The notes under the pieces were generated by a model. It was given only the letters and a program-made list of their open reading frames with translations. It ran no database searches and was not told the origin of the DNA. A stretch of DNA of 59,764 bases from an uncultured Deferribacteres bacterium (lineage in GTDB: Bacteria; Zhuqueibacterota; JdFR-76; DREG01), in NCBI GenBank assembly GCA_913009825.1, contig CAJVYQ010000030.1, positions 1 through 59,764 on the forward strand, in the 5' to 3' direction. The translations under genes and the position numbers were made by a program. Positions 16,112-24,965 of the stretch are shown in pieces (positions within the stretch are counted from its first letter, which is position 1; each line of letters begins with the position of its first letter).

Positions 16112-18556
16112 ATGCTTAAAAATTATCTAAAAATCGCAATCCGTAATTTTCATCGGAATAAGTTTTTATCTGCCATTACTATTTTCAGCTTGGTTATCGG
16201 CTTTACTTTCTGTATTCTCATCTTTCTCTACATACAGAATGAATTCACTTATGATAAATTCCATAAAGACGCAGAACAAATTTACCGTGTTTACTACCAA
16301 CAAGACACTGAAAGAAGGGGAATATATAAATCGACGGCAGTCCCGGCTCCCCTCGGCCAGGTGTTGTTGGAAGATGTACCGGGCATTATGGATATGGTTC
16401 GTTTATATTCTGTTGGTATAGATTATGTCGTTTCAAATGGGGACGATTTTTTCAGAGAACAACTTTCATTTGCAGATAAATCTTTTTTTCGGATGTTTAC
16501 TTTTCTCTTTAAATACGGCAACCCGGAAACCGCACTGAAAATGAAAAACAGTATTGTGCTCAGTCAAACAATGGCTATAAAATATTTTGGAGATGAAAAT
16601 CCTCTTGGCAGAATATTATCGATCAAATATCCCGGGGAAAAAGAATATTTACAGTTCCAGGTATCGGGCGTCGTAGAAAACATTCCGGAAAACTCTTCAA
16701 TTAAATTCAATTTAATGATACCGTTTAACAACAACAAAAAGTTATTAGACGTATCAAATGACGAATGGTATTTTATAGGAAATTATACTACTTATATTAA
16801 ACTACAAAAAGGTTTGAAACCGAAGGATATCAAGGAACAGATCACCCATATTGAAAATAAATATCTTCACGATTGGTATAAAAAACATAACACAAAATTT
16901 CTTTTGCAGCCGTTAACAAGTATTCATTTTGACGCAGATATCGATTATACATTCGATCACGTCACAAGCAATCCTGTCTATTCTTACATTCTTTCAGCAA
17001 TAACGCTTCTGGTTTTATTGATTGCCTGTATCAATTTCATTAATCTCAGTATTGCCGGATCCAGCGCCCGCACGAAAGAAGTTGGTATCCGCAAAACCGT
17101 CGGTTCGTCCAGAATACAACTGATCACGCAGTTTATTAGCGAATTTGTACTGCTGATTTTAATATCAGTGATCTCAAGCCTGGTTTTGGCCGGAATCGGC
17201 CTGCCATTATTCAATGGATTGTTAGGCAAGTCACTCTCTCTGACATCGTTATTGAACTTTCAATCGATAGCTCTATTGCTTCTCCTTATTCTTATCACCG
17301 CAATTTTATCCGGTTTCTATCCGGCAATTCTATTATCGGGATTTAAACCGGCGGACATTTTGAGAAACCGGCTTAAACCTGGCGGCAATAGCGCGTTTAG
17401 CCGCGGTTTAATTATTTTTCAATTTGCATTATCGATTTTCTTCATCAGCTGCGCATTGCTGATGCACAAACAATCCGGTTTTATCAAAAATACAAATCTT
17501 GGTTATAATCCGGAACAGGTAATAATTATCTCCACCGACGTCCTGGAAGGAGGGAACAACTCCTTTATGAATACCTTCAAGAACGATTTATTACAGTTTC
17601 CAAACATCGGTTCTATCAGCGGCTTTTTGCATCCACTCGTCGATGATTATATTTCTACTGCATCTGCGGATAAATCTGACAACAAAGAGCTCGTTTATAA
17701 TCCGATATTTATCGACTATGATTTCTTAAATACTTTAAAAATTGATCTTCTTTACGGAAGGAATTTTTCCAGAGAGCATGCTTTAGACGTTACGAAAGCC
17801 GTCATTGTCAACGAAAGTTTTGTTAAAGAGATGGGATGTAAAAACCCAATTGGGGAAATACTTCCGGGCCAAATGGGATTTGCCCTTATGAATAAAAAAA
17901 CCGGGAAACCGGATTTTATCAGAAACCCTGAAGTTATCGGCGTTGTGAAGGACTTTAATTTCCGTTCATTACATTATAAAATTTCTCCGTTGGCTCTGTT
18001 CTTAAATTCATCATCAATTGGCTCTGAGATTTATATTCGAATAAATGGCAAGAATTACTCAGAAACTTTAAAATTGATTGAAAATAAATGGAAAAAATAT
18101 ACATCCGGCTTGCCGTTTACATTCCGGTTCTTAGATGAAGATGTAGAAAGACAATACCGGGAAGAAATAAGATGGACAAAAATAATAAGTTATGCTTCTA
18201 TATTTGCAATTCTGATCGCTTGTTTGGGGATATTTGGCCTATCTTCTTTATCCATTATTAGGAGAACAAAAGAGATCGGTATTCGGAAAGTATTTGGTTC
18301 ATCAAATTCGCAAATAGTTTTTTTACTATCAAAACAAGAAATATTCCTGATTTCCCTTGCAAATCTGATATCCTGGCCCATTGCATACTTTGCGATGAAC
18401 AGATGGCTGCAGAACTTCGCCTATCGCATCTCAATCGAGTGGTGGGTGTTTGCGCTTGCCGGCGGGCTGGCGCTGGTAATTGCGCTGCTGACGGTGAGCA
18501 CGCAGGCGGTCAGAGCGGCGCTGGCCAATCCGGTCGAGGCATTGAGATACGAATAG
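16112..18556 (+). CDS. MacB/FtsX-type ABC transporter permease P3
   Basis: 814 aa from 16112 (MLKNYLKIAIRNFHRNKF) behind AAGAGGAGACATC; an upstream ATG at 16043 lies in the repeat. It is the most divergent family member: PCD1 has a longer loop (ISIKYPGEKEYLQFQVSG), PCD2 carries an extra segment (LPGQMGFALMNKKTGKPDF), and the ATPase-contact motif reads RTKEIGIRKVFGSS. TM helices lie near 20-42, 290-420, 450-470 and three at the C-terminus. The last ~50 codons switch abruptly to GC-rich DNA (TGGGTGTTTGCGCTTGCCGG onward) and match P4's tail, a clear mosaic boundary. Confidence 0.93.
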   Translation: MLKNYLKIAIRNFHRNKFLSAITIFSLVIGFTFCILIFLYIQNEFTYDKFHKDAEQIYRVYYQQDTERRGIYKSTAVPAPLGQVLLEDVPGIMDMVRLYSVGIDYVVSNGDDFFREQLSFADKSFFRMFTFLFKYGNPETALKMKNSIVLSQTMAIKYFGDENPLGRILSIKYPGEKEYLQFQVSGVVENIPENSSIKFNLMIPFNNNKKLLDVSNDEWYFIGNYTTYIKLQKGLKPKDIKEQITHIENKYLHDWYKKHNTKFLLQPLTSIHFDADIDYTFDHVTSNPVYSYILSAITLLVLLIACINFINLSIAGSSARTKEVGIRKTVGSSRIQLITQFISEFVLLILISVISSLVLAGIGLPLFNGLLGKSLSLTSLLNFQSIALLLLLILITAILSGFYPAILLSGFKPADILRNRLKPGGNSAFSRGLIIFQFALSIFFISCALLMHKQSGFIKNTNLGYNPEQVIIISTDVLEGGNNSFMNTFKNDLLQFPNIGSISGFLHPLVDDYISTASADKSDNKELVYNPIFIDYDFLNTLKIDLLYGRNFSREHALDVTKAVIVNESFVKEMGCKNPIGEILPGQMGFALMNKKTGKPDFIRNPEVIGVVKDFNFRSLHYKISPLALFLNSSSIGSEIYIRINGKNYSETLKLIENKWKKYTSGLPFTFRFLDEDVERQYREEIRWTKIISYASIFAILIACLGIFGLSSLSIIRRTKEIGIRKVFGSSNSQIVFLLSKQEIFLISLANLISWPIAYFAMNRWLQNFAYRISIEWWVFALAGGLALVIALLTVSTQAVRAALANPVEALRYE

Positions 18557-18585
18557 TAGCTCAATGCAGAGATCCCGAGAACTAA

Positions 18586-18619
18586 GCGAATCGGGGTGGA
18601 ATCTTTAAAATATGAATAA
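18586..18619 (+). pseudogene. Leftover permease 3' end downstream of P3
   Basis: GCGAATCGGGGTGGAATCTT followed by TAAAATATGAATAA. With one base removed this encodes ANPVESLKYE-stop, the standard permease C-terminus, 30 bp after P3's own stop. It looks like a scar left by recombination between permease copies. Confidence 0.6.
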
Positions 18620-18687
18620 TTCGATTTTAGATTTTGGATTTACGATTGAAGATTGACGAAAAAGTAAATCTAAAATGAGGAGGGATC

Positions 18688-21096
18688 ATGTTTAAAAACT
18701 ACATTAAAATCGCTTTAAGAAATATTGCCAAACACAGAATGTTTTCATCTATAAATATATTTGGTCTGGCAATTGGTATAGCCACTTGTATGATGATTTA
18801 TTTTTGGGTTGAACGGGAATTAAGCTACGATAGCTTTCACAAGAATGCTCATCGAATTTACCGGGTTGAACGGGAATTATTTCGCGATAATTTATACAGC
18901 AGGTGGCCAATTACCTCCGGTGCTTACAAAGAAGGACTGTTAAGCGACTATCCTGAAATTGAAGATGCCGTGCGACTCTGGAGAAGAGAATTTTCCATAA
19001 AAGATTACAAAAACACTACGCACCGCCAGGGACTTTTTGCTGTGGACAATTCTTTTTTTAATATTTTCGATTTTGGTCTTGAAGAAGGCGATCCGAAGAC
19101 AGCCCTTTCTGCACCAAGAACAGTCGTCCTGACCAGGAAAAATGCTTTTAAATATTTTGGCACGGATGATGTGATTGGGAAATCACTTAGCTTTGAAGTG
19201 GAAGGCAAACAGACAGATTTTAAGGTCACCGGAATTTTGAAGGAAATACCAAAAAATTCTCATATTCAATTTGACATGTTGATCTCCATCTCCTCTTATC
19301 CTGCTGATCGATTCAGCAATTGGAGAAGTAATTATTTATATACTTATATCCTGACCAGACATGGAACATCAAAAAGTGAGCTGGAAGAAAAATTAAAAAC
19401 TTTTGTCAGTAACCGTTTGCAACCTTACTACGGAGATTTACTCAGCCAGGGTTTTGATATTCATGAAGTTTTAAAAATGCATATCTTCCCTATTACCGAA
19501 ATCCATTTACATCCAAGCGTGAATTGGGAAATAGAAGCAGGTGGAAATATCGCCTCGGTTTATGTTTTCTCATCAATTGCTATTCTTATACTCATTTTAG
19601 CTTGCATAAATTTTATTAACCTATCAACGGCGCGCGCCCGTAAAAGAGCAAAAGAAGTGGGATTACGTAAAACAATCGGCGCTTGCAAAAGTCAGTTGCG
19701 GACTCAGTTTATCCTGGAATCTTTACTTTTGGCCGGAATCGCTTTAGCGCTGGCAGTTATTTTGTTATCGCAATTTATTCCGGTGTACAATTCAATTTTT
19801 AGAGACAAACTTTCCCTGAATTTACTAATGCAAGGGAAAAGCATCGCTATTCTTTTGGGCATCACATTAACAGCCGGATTATTTGCCGGACTTTATCCTG
19901 CATTTTATCTGACCAGATTCGAACCGGCAAGTGTTTTGAAAGGCGGCGTTCTATCCGGAAAAAGGAAATCCGGTTTCCGTAGAAATATGGTTGTATTTCA
20001 ATTTGTAATTTCAATTGCGCTGATTATTGGTATGCTGACCGTTTATAAACAGATGAATTTTATTCAGACCAGATCATTAGGTTTTGATAAAGAAAATGTG
20101 GTCATTATTCCGGTTAGAGGTAACCAATTTGCTCAAGATTACAATGCATTTCGAAATGAACTAATGGCCAATACTCAAGTTGTATCAATGGCCAAGTCAG
20201 CAGATGTCCCCAGCGACAGAATTTATAGTAACACTAATTTTAGAAAATATCAGGAAACAGATGAACCAATGATGTTGTTTTATCTGACAACAGATTATGA
20301 TTTTGTAGATACTTATAAAATGGATGTGATAGCAGGACGAAATTTTTCAAGAGATTTTGGTACAGATACTTCAGGGACTTTGATACTCAATGAAGCCGCT
20401 GTTAATCGAATGGGTTGGACTCCGCAGGAAGCAGTCGGGAAAGAATTGTTTTTTGGCAGAGGTACAATTGGGAAAGTTGTTGGTGTAGTTAAAAATTTCA
20501 ATTTTAAATCGGCAAGAGAAGAAATTGAACCGTTAGCATTAGTACTTAATCCTGATTATTTTTTTGCAATTTCCGTTAGAATTATGCCCGGTGATGTTAA
20601 GAAAACATTGGATTTTATCCATCAAAAATGGGATCGTACATTTCCCGGAGAACTGTTTGAATATAGTTTCCTGGATAATCGTATAAATCAGCTTTACGAA
20701 AGTGAACAGAGAATGCAAAGTATTTTTATTGTATTTGCGTGTTTCTCAATATTGGTTGCCTGCCTGGGATTGTTTGGCCTTGCTGCGTTTACCGCCGAAG
20801 TTAAAACAAAAGAGATCGGTATTCGCAAAGTATTGGGTGAGTCTGTCACCGGAATCACATTGATGTTAACAAAAGAATACACCAAATGGGTTCTTATTGC
20901 AAATATAATTGCGCTACCCATCGCTTATTATTCCATGAACAAATGGCTGCAGAATTTCGCTTATCGCATTACCATCGAATGGTGGGTATTTGCGCTTGCC
21001 AGCGGATTGGCGCTGGGAATTGCGCTGCTGACCGTGAGTACACAAGCAATTAAAGCGGCGCTGGCCAATCCTGTTGAATCTCTGCGCTGCGAATAG
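18688..21096 (+). CDS. MacB/FtsX-type ABC transporter permease P4
   Basis: 802 aa, starting MFKNYIKIALRNIAKHRMFS behind a strong GAGGAGGGATC ribosome site. TM1 is at about 20-42 (IFGLAIGIATCMMIYFWV). PCD1 is followed by FSSIAILILILACINFINLS and two further helices, a central helix (VVFQFVISIALIIGMLTV), PCD2 and three C-terminal helices. The contact motif is KTKEIGIRKVLGES; Glu replaces the usual Ala. The tail is GC-rich and shared with P2 and P3, ending ANPVESLRCE rather than RYE. It is separated from P3 by 131 bp without the GTCATT repeat but with a leftover permease tail. Confidence 0.94.
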   Translation: MFKNYIKIALRNIAKHRMFSSINIFGLAIGIATCMMIYFWVERELSYDSFHKNAHRIYRVERELFRDNLYSRWPITSGAYKEGLLSDYPEIEDAVRLWRREFSIKDYKNTTHRQGLFAVDNSFFNIFDFGLEEGDPKTALSAPRTVVLTRKNAFKYFGTDDVIGKSLSFEVEGKQTDFKVTGILKEIPKNSHIQFDMLISISSYPADRFSNWRSNYLYTYILTRHGTSKSELEEKLKTFVSNRLQPYYGDLLSQGFDIHEVLKMHIFPITEIHLHPSVNWEIEAGGNIASVYVFSSIAILILILACINFINLSTARARKRAKEVGLRKTIGACKSQLRTQFILESLLLAGIALALAVILLSQFIPVYNSIFRDKLSLNLLMQGKSIAILLGITLTAGLFAGLYPAFYLTRFEPASVLKGGVLSGKRKSGFRRNMVVFQFVISIALIIGMLTVYKQMNFIQTRSLGFDKENVVIIPVRGNQFAQDYNAFRNELMANTQVVSMAKSADVPSDRIYSNTNFRKYQETDEPMMLFYLTTDYDFVDTYKMDVIAGRNFSRDFGTDTSGTLILNEAAVNRMGWTPQEAVGKELFFGRGTIGKVVGVVKNFNFKSAREEIEPLALVLNPDYFFAISVRIMPGDVKKTLDFIHQKWDRTFPGELFEYSFLDNRINQLYESEQRMQSIFIVFACFSILVACLGLFGLAAFTAEVKTKEIGIRKVLGESVTGITLMLTKEYTKWVLIANIIALPIAYYSMNKWLQNFAYRITIEWWVFALASGLALGIALLTVSTQAIKAALANPVESLRCE

Positions 21097-21129
21097 TAAG
21101 CAGGGGCAAAACCCCGAACGTTTTTCGGG

Positions 21130-21153
21130 ATGGAGAGTTTGAGATATGAATAA
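21130..21153 (+). pseudogene. Leftover permease 3' end downstream of P4
   Basis: ATGGAGAGTTTGAGATATGA-ATAA encodes MESLRYE-stop, a second copy of the permease terminus 33 bp after the P4 stop. The bases between include a CCCCGAACGTTTTTCGGG hairpin. Confidence 0.6.
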
Positions 21154-21162
21154 AATTTATAG

Positions 21163-21240
21163 TCATTTGCTGCGCGTTATTTATTGTTATTAGTTTTTAT
21201 TCACCTATCAATGACAGCGCAGCTAAATGCTCGGCAGCAA
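21163..21240. repeat. GTCATT/GCTGCGC intergenic repeat, copy 4
   Basis: GTCATTTGCTGCGCGTTATT on one side and CAATGACAGCGCAGCTAAAT on the other; the two GCTGCGC/GCGCAGC cores can pair. Confidence 0.7.
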
Positions 21241-21367
21241 AATACGTCACCCGGCTTTGGAAAATTTTTTGAAACAATTCCAATTTATCAAGGAGTGTAA
21301 AGGCAGATTATTTGCGCCCTTTTGGTATTTGGAGTAAAACTAATTAACAGTAGTTTGGAGTATGGTT

Positions 21368-23760
21368 ATGTTTAAAAACTATTTAATCTCAGCTTTCCGA
21401 ATGTTTAAAAAATATCGTTTACATACCCTCATCAACATTACAGGGTTGGCTCTGGGCCTTGCCTTTTGTATCATCACACTTCTGTTTGTCCGACATGAAT
21501 TCTCTTACGATCGTTTTCATAAAAACATCGATGATATCTATTTGGCCCTGGTTCAAAAAGACAATCAAGGGAAATCGTATGCCTCCAGTCCACCCATTCT
21601 GGCATCGACAATCAAAGAAAATATACCGGAAATAAAATCTGCAGTGCGCGTCTTTGGGTGGGATGTTCAGGAAGGAACACCGGTAAAATATGGCGCCAAA
21701 GTTTTAAATATGTCCGGTTTTTATGTTGATCCGGAGTTTATGCAGATGTTTTCTTTTCCTGAAATTTTGGGAGACTCAAAATCCGCTTTGAATGATCCTG
21801 CCGGATTCATTATTTCAAAAAAAATGGCAGAGAAATATTTTGGCAACGAAGATCCGTTGGGAAAATCCATGGTTGTGAGATTACATGATAAAAGCCAAAA
21901 TTTTACCGTAAAAAGTGTAATCAAATGTCCGGAAAAATCAAGTTTGCGTTTTGATTTCTTAATCTCTTACGCGCGCATGTGGGATATTTCATCCCATTGG
22001 GGATCGAATAATGTGTATACATTTTTTCAATTGGAAAAAGGAGTAGACCCTGCAGTTGTGGAAGCAAAATCACGAGAGTTTTTTAAAGGTTATTTTTCCG
22101 GCTTGGGACAAATGAGAAGAGCGGAAAATTATTCAATGGATCTTTTACCATTACGGAAACTCTATCTCAATGATATTCTTCAAAATGTGTTTACATTAAA
22201 AAGTGATCCCAAATATTCGTACATCCTTTCCGGAATCGCCCTGGCAATTTTAATCATCGCCTGTTTTAACTTTTTGAATTTATCACTTGGACTCGCTTCC
22301 ACTCGTTTAAAAGATGTGGCAATGAGAAAAGTGATTGGCGCAAAACGCGGTGATCTGATCAAACAATACTTGAGTGAATCCATTTTAATAAGTTTGATAG
22401 CATTATTGATCGGTTTCATTTTAGCGAATTTATTCCTGCCAATCTTCAATCGAATTATGAATCGTGATCTCCTATTTAATTTAAAACACTTGCACTGCCA
22501 ATTATTGGCTTTACAATTTTAGTAGGATTTATTTCCGGGCTCTATCCATCACTAATTGTTTCCGGATTTCAACCGGTTGAAATTTTCAGGGGAAGGTTAA
22601 AAATCGGGACTAAAAATGTTTTTAGTAAAAGCCTGATTATTCTACAGATTTCTATATCCATTATTCTGATCATTGCTACTTTGGTTATGGCCGGTCAAAT
22701 GCGGTTTTTACGTAATAAAAACCTGGGTTTTAAAACGGATCAAATTGTAGTGATTGATACCGGAGGATTTGGAGTAGGGTTATCATCAGAACAGAGAAAA
22801 AAACTTTTAGATGTTTACCGTCAAAAATCGTTTTTTTATGATGAACTTGTCAGCGTTACGATGAGTAGCATGTCTTTTGGCAGGGGTAATTATTGGAGCA
22901 CCAGCTTTATGTATGACGAAAAGCCGGTTACATGTCGTGTATATTCTGTTGAATATGATTACCTTAAAACATTAGGGATAAAATTGCTACAAGGCCGGGA
23001 TTTTTCCCGAAATTTTCCCGGTGATGCGGAACATTCAATTTTAGTGAATGAAAAATTAGTCCAGTTCTTTGGCTGGGAAAATCCCATTGGTAAAAGGATT
23101 CCCGTTGAGGGAAACAATCAACTGAACGGAACAATTATCGGAGTAGTAGAAGATTCTCATCTTCGTTCCATGCATTATGCGATAGAACCCGCGGTTTTTC
23201 ATTTAAAGGAAGCAAACGGATATTACCGTTATATTTATGCAAAAATCAGATCTGATAATATTCCCAAAACTCTCGAGTTATTAAAAAATACCTGGTCTGA
23301 AGTCGTTCCGGATCGCCCTTATATTTATTCTTTTTTTGATGAAGATGTTGATAAAGTTTTCCGGGAAGACGAACGCTGGGTAGATGTAACCCAATATGCT
23401 GCTTTATTAGCTATCTTTATCGCCTGTCTGGGGGCGTTTGGTCTAATCTCACTGACCGTTGCAAAGAGAACCAAGGAAGTTGGAATTCGAAAAGTATTGG
23501 GAGCTTCCGTACCTAAAATTGTGATTCTCTTAACAACTGAATTTTCAGTTTTTACCTTAATTGCCAATATCCCGGCATGGCCAATCATTTATTTAATTAT
23601 GAACAAGTGGTTGCAGGCCTTTGTTTACCAGGTTGCACTGACCCCTGTTTATTTTCTAGCGGGCAGTTTGATTACTTTTATCATAGTCATTTCAACAGTT
23701 GGTTTTCAAGTATTGCGAACGGCGCTGGCAAATCCGGTGGAGAGTTTGCGGTATGAATAA
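21368..23760 (+). pseudogene. MacB/FtsX-type permease P5, interrupted by a -1 frameshift
   Basis: The first frame (MFKNYLISAFRMFKKYRLH..., from 21368 behind GGAG) runs to a TAG at 22520-22522. The second frame carries the protein on without loss from 22486 to 23760 (KTLALPIIGFTILVGFISGL ... ANPVESLRYE). Together they give a full-length ~797-residue permease with TM1, PCD1, TM2-4, central helix, PCD2 and three final helices; the contact motif is RTKEVGIRKVLGAS. The switch lies on T-TTA-AAA (22480-22486), where one missing A, or a -1 slip, explains everything. A recent mutation, a sequencing error in an A-run, or real slippage are all possible. Both halves otherwise look under selection. Confidence 0.85.
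22480..22509 (+). other. Slippery heptamer and palindrome at the P5 frameshift
   Basis: T TTA AAA in the zero frame fits the X-XXY-YYZ rule for -1 slippage. Ten nt further on, GCCAATTATTGGC (22497-22509) can form a small hairpin. The post-slip frame is exactly the one that continues the permease. Confidence 0.4.
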
Positions 23761-23773
23761 ACGAATGATAATT

Positions 23774-24367
23774 TCAGAAAAGATTATTTTTAGTTTTTTT
23801 AAGAATTTTTTCAAGATTTTCAATGATGTCTGGCATGTCGAGGGCATCCGCAAATTCCCGCACGGTTTTGTGTATGCGCCGGTAATTTAATTTTGAATTT
23901 GCGCTAATGATGGATTCAATGTCAATTAAATCTTTGGGACGAGCAGCAATAGCTTTCATAATAATTAAATCTTCCGGTTTTGGCAGGCGAATTGTTAGAC
24001 CCTTAACCTTTATATTGGTTGCATTTAAAATAGTTTTTTCTTCAAAGGGCAGTGCCGCAAACGAGATGTCTACATCGATTATACTGGGTTTGTGCTTGAG
24101 TAATAGAACACGAGATTGCCTGGCAAATTCTAACGGTTCGCTGATACGCGAAAAAAAATTATATTTTTTGCCCTGGTCAAGAAATTTAGTCCAATGCTCT
24201 TCCTCAAGCAAAATCAGAACATCTACATCACCGGTTGTGCGTGGACGACCAAGCAAAGAAGCTGCAATACCACCGATAATCACTCCATTTACTTGTTCAA
24301 TTTGGAGCCAGTTCATGAGATCGTGCAGAGCATGTAATAGGGGGGTGAGCGTGTCGGATTTAGCCAC
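23774..24367 (-). CDS. Nucleotidyltransferase-fold protein (AbiEii/MenA-like toxin candidate)
   Basis: A 197-aa protein with the minimal nucleotidyltransferase core: a GGIAASLLGRPRTTGDVDVL motif (Gly-Gly followed by D-x-D, about residues 32-51) and a third acidic position in IIDVDISFAALPFE. The LPKPEDLIIMKAIAARPKDLIDI segment is typical of AbiEii-type and related proteins. Several such proteins act as toxins that modify tRNA ends. It overlaps the small upstream gene (24360-24587) by 8 nt, an arrangement like toxin-antitoxin pairs. It lies opposite to the permeases, just after P5. A housekeeping or inactive role cannot be excluded. Confidence 0.75.
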   Translation of the reverse strand: MAKSDTLTPLLHALHDLMNWLQIEQVNGVIIGGIAASLLGRPRTTGDVDVLILLEEEHWTKFLDQGKKYNFFSRISEPLEFARQSRVLLLKHKPSIIDVDISFAALPFEEKTILNATNIKVKGLTIRLPKPEDLIIMKAIAARPKDLIDIESIISANSKLNYRRIHKTVREFADALDMPDIIENLEKILKKTKNNLF

Positions 24368-24587
24368 GATATTTTTCTCTCAGTTGCTGCCAGCGTTCCC
24401 AGAGTTCTGCTTCGTCCGAATCGATGGCGTTGTTCCACCCCAGAGCTTGACCGGAAGCCATAAGTGCGTCGGTTTGTTGCAGTTTCTCAGCGAAGCTGGT
24501 TTTTCGCAGTTCCCTGCTTTCGGCCGTGTTGACCATTTGCCAGCGTTTTCGAAAGGCTAATGCCTGTTCTTTGGTTAGTTGACCCAT
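24360..24587 (-). CDS. Small partner protein of the nucleotidyltransferase
   Basis: A 75-aa charged helical protein (LTKEQALAFRKRWQMVNTAE near the start, ELWERWQQLREKYRG at the end). Its ATG follows an AGAGAACTACC leader. Its end overlaps the start of the nucleotidyltransferase gene, so the two are co-translated. Small proteins of this type commonly precede AbiEii-like or DUF-type nucleotidyltransferases and may act as antitoxin. I cannot name the family with certainty. Confidence 0.6.
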   Translation of the reverse strand: MGQLTKEQALAFRKRWQMVNTAESRELRKTSFAEKLQQTDALMASGQALGWNNAIDSDEAELWERWQQLREKYRG

Positions 24588-24965
24588 GGTAGTTCTCTTT
24601 ATAAATTTCGGAGCACTTCTCTCTTTCCAGGAGAATTATAATACAAAGAAATATAGCAATAAATGTGAGAAATTACAAGAAATTTGATTTAGATATTTGT
24701 CCGTAAACGTACACTTTGTGTAATGCTAACGGATAGTTTTCAGTGAGTTCTATGTTTGTATTTTCTTTAAAAACAATGGTGGCATATAATTTGACAGTTA
24801 AATTACAACGGCGCCGGCGAATCCGGTGGAGTCTCTGAGATATGAATTGGGAGCAAACAACCGGAAACCGACTTTTTTGAAAGAAGTCGGTTTCTTTGGA
24901 AGCATTAGGGCTTTGAATTTGGGAAATCCGAAACCGGCAAGCCAAAATTTGAAAAGGAGAATGTC
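24588..24965. other. Intergenic region before P6
   Basis: AT-rich and without a gene. It contains a short leftover permease 3' end at 24808-24846, then a GACTTCTTTC-type hairpin (CCGACTTTTTTGAAAGAAGTCGG, 24868-24890) and the P6 ribosome site. Confidence 0.6.
24808..24846 (+). pseudogene. Leftover permease 3' end upstream of P6
   Basis: The bases encode TAPANPVESLRYE, the conserved permease C-terminus, with no gene body in front and the stop codon lost (GAA-TTG). This is evidence that another permease copy was deleted here, possibly along with its upstream sequence when the nucleotidyltransferase pair arrived. Confidence 0.7.
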
